Positions 32,001-33,462 of a stretch of 33,462 nucleotides of DNA are shown here, in pieces (position 1 is the first letter of the stretch; every line of letters begins with the position of its first letter). This stretch comes from Prevotella sp. (GTDB lineage Bacteria; Bacteroidota; Bacteroidia; Bacteroidales; Bacteroidaceae), in contig JAFVGS010000031.1 in assembly GCA_017474845.1 (NCBI GenBank), positions 1 through 33,462 on the forward strand, written 5' to 3'. A model generated the notes under the pieces. The model did no database searches and was not told the DNA's origin. It saw only the letters and a program-made list of their open reading frames with translations. Both the position numbers and the translations under genes were made by a program.

Positions 32001-32174
32001 GCTTCTATGGGCGTTCTGCCTATGGTGACAGGCGGCAGTCAGTTGTGGGTGCCTATGGGCTCCGTCATCTTCTTTGGCACGCTCATCACCATGCTCTTCA
32101 TTCTCACCGTCATCCCAGTGGCCTATTTTACCATCAATAAGCATACAATATATAAAAAATCTGTAAACGAATGA
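29010..32174 (+). CDS. RND-family efflux pump (inner-membrane permease)
   Basis: A 1054-residue proton-driven pump of the AcrB/MMPL superfamily. The N-terminal helix is followed by a large periplasmic loop, helices 2-6, a second C-terminal periplasmic loop and helices 8-12. Helix 4 carries GMVVDNCIVIIDSYLEK: D401 corresponds to the first of the two proton-relay aspartates of AcrB, and the second is N402, as in many HAE pumps of other subfamilies. The substrate is unknown. It overlaps both neighbours by four bases, so adaptor, pump and TolC are made together. Confidence 0.95.
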   Translation: MNIVKTSFRYHRIVILLVTVLMMGGAYALKFINKNEFPDCTVRQGIVVAVCPGATAEQVEQEVTKPLEDYIFTYKDVRKEKTTSTSMSGMSVVQVQLNDEIEDKEEFWAKFKHGVNEFKAQLPRGVVAVMVMDDFGDSSALLITMESDDKTYRQLSDYMDQLKDCLRTVESVGRMTVTGMQKDQVSIILDNDRLARYGLSDRTLAMTLFSKGFTTTAGRIRDEVSEQPIFVNRSEASVRDIEEMIVLSTPAGNVVRLKDVAEVRREYPSPDSYITNNGHKCLLLSVEMKMGKDIVAMGEAVKEQIAEFQETLPRDITLYNITDQSKVVDDAVMKFLSELAIAVVAVIIVVMLLLPMRVALVSAGTIPITIFISLGLFMACGLELNCITLCVLILSLGMVVDNCIVIIDSYLEKLGLLPQDLPREEYDRLRREASIDSARHFFRSIFSATLAISVTFFPILFTVTGMPLDFLESFPWAISIVLFTSLLVAELLVPYLQYTFIKNPLKPREKEHDENIQMQTGRLTWKKHTTPSMLDLLQRSYNKVIGWCFRHTKTTLTLGIGSVLLGILLMGSIPQKLMPIAERNQFAVEIYLPSGTSLEKTSMIADSLERMMRRDSRVLSVASFHGSGSPRFQFSYAPQMGGTNFAQFIVNTPSNDDTVDMLDEFQDLYADYFPEAYVRFKQMSYSEAVSPLEVRLTGSNLDHLRLAADSIQTVLRQWPELKMVRSNLNEPRPTNHIALREDYSTRLGLTNIGIESTLALRYGSGLPVASVYEDDDEVPVVIKSTRADASSATDLSSEQIPVVGGIDNVPLRQVADIVPEWELGSIPHRNGVRQVTVSAEFDRTERPNGMVEKEKVERMIASRGPEFLPADVNVTYGGDFEESDDNMPKVMRALAISIMINFFILLFHYRNARTATLLLFCFALCLPGTAIGVKLMDCDFGCTCVMGVISLLGILVRNSIIMLDYTNELLEEGQTMYDACLHAAQRRMRPIFLTSAAASMGVLPMVTGGSQLWVPMGSVIFFGTLITMLFILTVIPVAYFTINKHTIYKKSVNE

Positions 32175-33462
32175 AAAGAACGCTCTTTCTTATAACAGTA
32201 ATGGTTTGCTGTGGTGGCTTGTCTGCCCAGCAAACCTATAGTCTGGAGCAGATACTCGACTCTGCCCTACACAACAATATCGCCATGCGCAATGCTAGAC
32301 AAGAGATAGATGCCGCCCAGCAGCAGCGCAAGGAGGCTTTCACCAAATACTTCCCCAACGTCAGCGCCACGGGCTTGTGGTTTAATGCCAACAAAGGCAC
32401 GGCAGAGAAAACACTCTACCCTTCGGAGATGATTTCCCCTGAGATGGGGGCAGGACTGGCCCAGATGTTCCCAGCCGAGGCTTTGGCCGCTTTGCAGAAT
32501 CCAGTCAGCCTCTCACTGATGAAGCACGGCACTGTAGCCGGTATCACTGCCATGCAGCCCGTCTTTGCAGGTGGCCTGATTGTCAACGGCAACCGCTTGG
32601 CAAAGGTCGGCGAAGACGTCAGCCGTCTGCAACTGCAACTGTCGGAGAATGAAGTGGAGAAAATTGCCGAGCAGTATTTCTGGCAAATCGTCTCACTTCA
32701 GGAGAAGATGAAAACCGTCGCTGCTGTCGAAACCATGCTAGCAGACATTCACAAGGATGTCGATGCGGCTGTCAGTGCCGGCATTGCTCTCCGCAATGAC
32801 CTGCTGCAAGTGCAGTTGCGACAGAACGAGGTGGAAAGCCAGCGACTAAAACTCCAGAACGGCATCAGCATCGTCCGTCTGTTGCTTGCCCAGTACTGTG
32901 GATTGCGTGACACGTCTTTTACACTCAGCCACCATGCAGATGCTGTGATTCCTGTGCCTTTGAAACAAGACCATCAGCAGGCATTGTTTTCAACATCTGA
33001 GTACCAGTTGCTTGGCAAACAGGTCGAGGCTGCCAACTTACAACGTAAGATGGAGATTGGCAAGAATCTCCCCACCGTCGCCGTGGGGGTAGGCTACAAC
33101 TACCACACATTGCTCGAAAACGACCACTCCTTCGCTATGCTCTTCGCCACTGTCAGCGTCCCTATCTCCGACTGGTGGGGCGGCTCACATGCCATAAAAC
33201 GCAAGAAAATCGCCTACCAGCAGGCGCAAGACCAACTCGCCGACAACGCCCAACTGCTCACCATCCGTATGCAGAACGCCTGGAACAGCGTAGTGGAAGC
33301 CCGTCAGCAACTCGACATAGCCCAGCGCAGCATCGAGCAGTCGGAAGAGAACCTCCGCCTCCACCGCGATTACTACCGTGCCGGCACCTGCAAGATGTCC
33401 GACCTCCTCGAAGCCCAGCTTCTCTACCAGCAGTCGTGCGACAAGCATACCGATGCCTATGC
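32171..33462 (+). CDS. TolC-family outer-membrane channel, cut by window end
   Basis: The frame starts with ATG at 32171, overlapping the pump stop (ATGA), and stays open for 430 codons to the right edge. A signal peptide (MKRTLFLITVMVCCGGLSAQ) is followed by the OEP pattern QTYSLEQILDSALHNNIAMRNARQEIDAAQQQ and a second repeat from about residue 275 (YQLLGKQVEAANLQRKMEIGKNLPTVAVGVGYNY). The last visible part (YYRAGTCKMSDLLEAQLLYQQ) is the conserved helix near the C-terminus, so only a few dozen residues are missing. Confidence 0.93.
   Translation, partial: MKRTLFLITVMVCCGGLSAQQTYSLEQILDSALHNNIAMRNARQEIDAAQQQRKEAFTKYFPNVSATGLWFNANKGTAEKTLYPSEMISPEMGAGLAQMFPAEALAALQNPVSLSLMKHGTVAGITAMQPVFAGGLIVNGNRLAKVGEDVSRLQLQLSENEVEKIAEQYFWQIVSLQEKMKTVAAVETMLADIHKDVDAAVSAGIALRNDLLQVQLRQNEVESQRLKLQNGISIVRLLLAQYCGLRDTSFTLSHHADAVIPVPLKQDHQQALFSTSEYQLLGKQVEAANLQRKMEIGKNLPTVAVGVGYNYHTLLENDHSFAMLFATVSVPISDWWGGSHAIKRKKIAYQQAQDQLADNAQLLTIRMQNAWNSVVEARQQLDIAQRSIEQSEENLRLHRDYYRAGTCKMSDLLEAQLLYQQSCDKHTDAY

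Noticed and set aside
32925-33448. Minus-strand open frames at the right end
   Set aside because: They lie opposite the TolC gene, which has a coupled start, signal peptide and family motifs.

Overview
The window looks like chromosomal DNA from a Bacteroidales bacterium, most likely Prevotella or a close relative. Its promoters carry the Bacteroidetes -7 box (TAnnTTTGC). Six of them also have a -33 TTTG/ATTG box exactly 20 bases upstream. Genes lack Shine-Dalgarno sequences. An Oar-like TonB receptor, BACON and OB-fold lipoproteins, DUF4831 and a T9SS-like C-terminal tail all fit this group. The genus is inferred from style, not from a marker gene.

Layout, left to right. (1) 170-4264, minus strand: glyS, an FKBP-type isomerase lipoprotein, an AAA ATPase and a DUF4435 protein. 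The last two overlap by one base and resemble the two components of the PARIS anti-phage system. (2) 4334-4819: a GC-rich intergenic island with four exact 22-bp units of the form GTCC-N9-GGAC-N5, then a terminator and an unusual tRNA-Val(CAC) with its own promoter. (3) 4897-10927, minus: TonB receptor, BACON/OB-fold lipoprotein and a secreted endonuclease I, together a plausible extracellular nucleic-acid scavenging locus. (4) 11071-14270, minus: the housekeeping operon hpt-adk-obgE-pgeF. It diverges from nnr and a DUF4831 gene (plus, 14350-16998) through two interleaved promoters whose -33 boxes form a palindrome. (5) 17044-18140, minus: an RsbW-like kinase, a STAS antagonist and a membrane-anchored coiled-coil protein. 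(6) 18289-19290, minus: class II fructose-bisphosphate aldolase. (7) 19390-25781, minus: a six-gene unit of TolC, HlyD/MacA, MacB-type ATPase, permease, LytS-type kinase and LytTR regulator. (8) 25943-26617: aquaporin. (9) 26846-33462: an AraC regulator (minus) divergent from an RND efflux operon (adaptor, pump, TolC), which runs off the right edge.

Beyond genes, the most striking signals are the 22-bp dyad array near the tRNA and a pervasive set of short tandem repeats. These repeats have a strict 7-bp or 9-bp period and fill most gaps between co-directional genes. Some extend into coding sequence, where they encode signal-peptide cores and an internal linker. No insertion sequence, phage gene or CRISPR array was seen.
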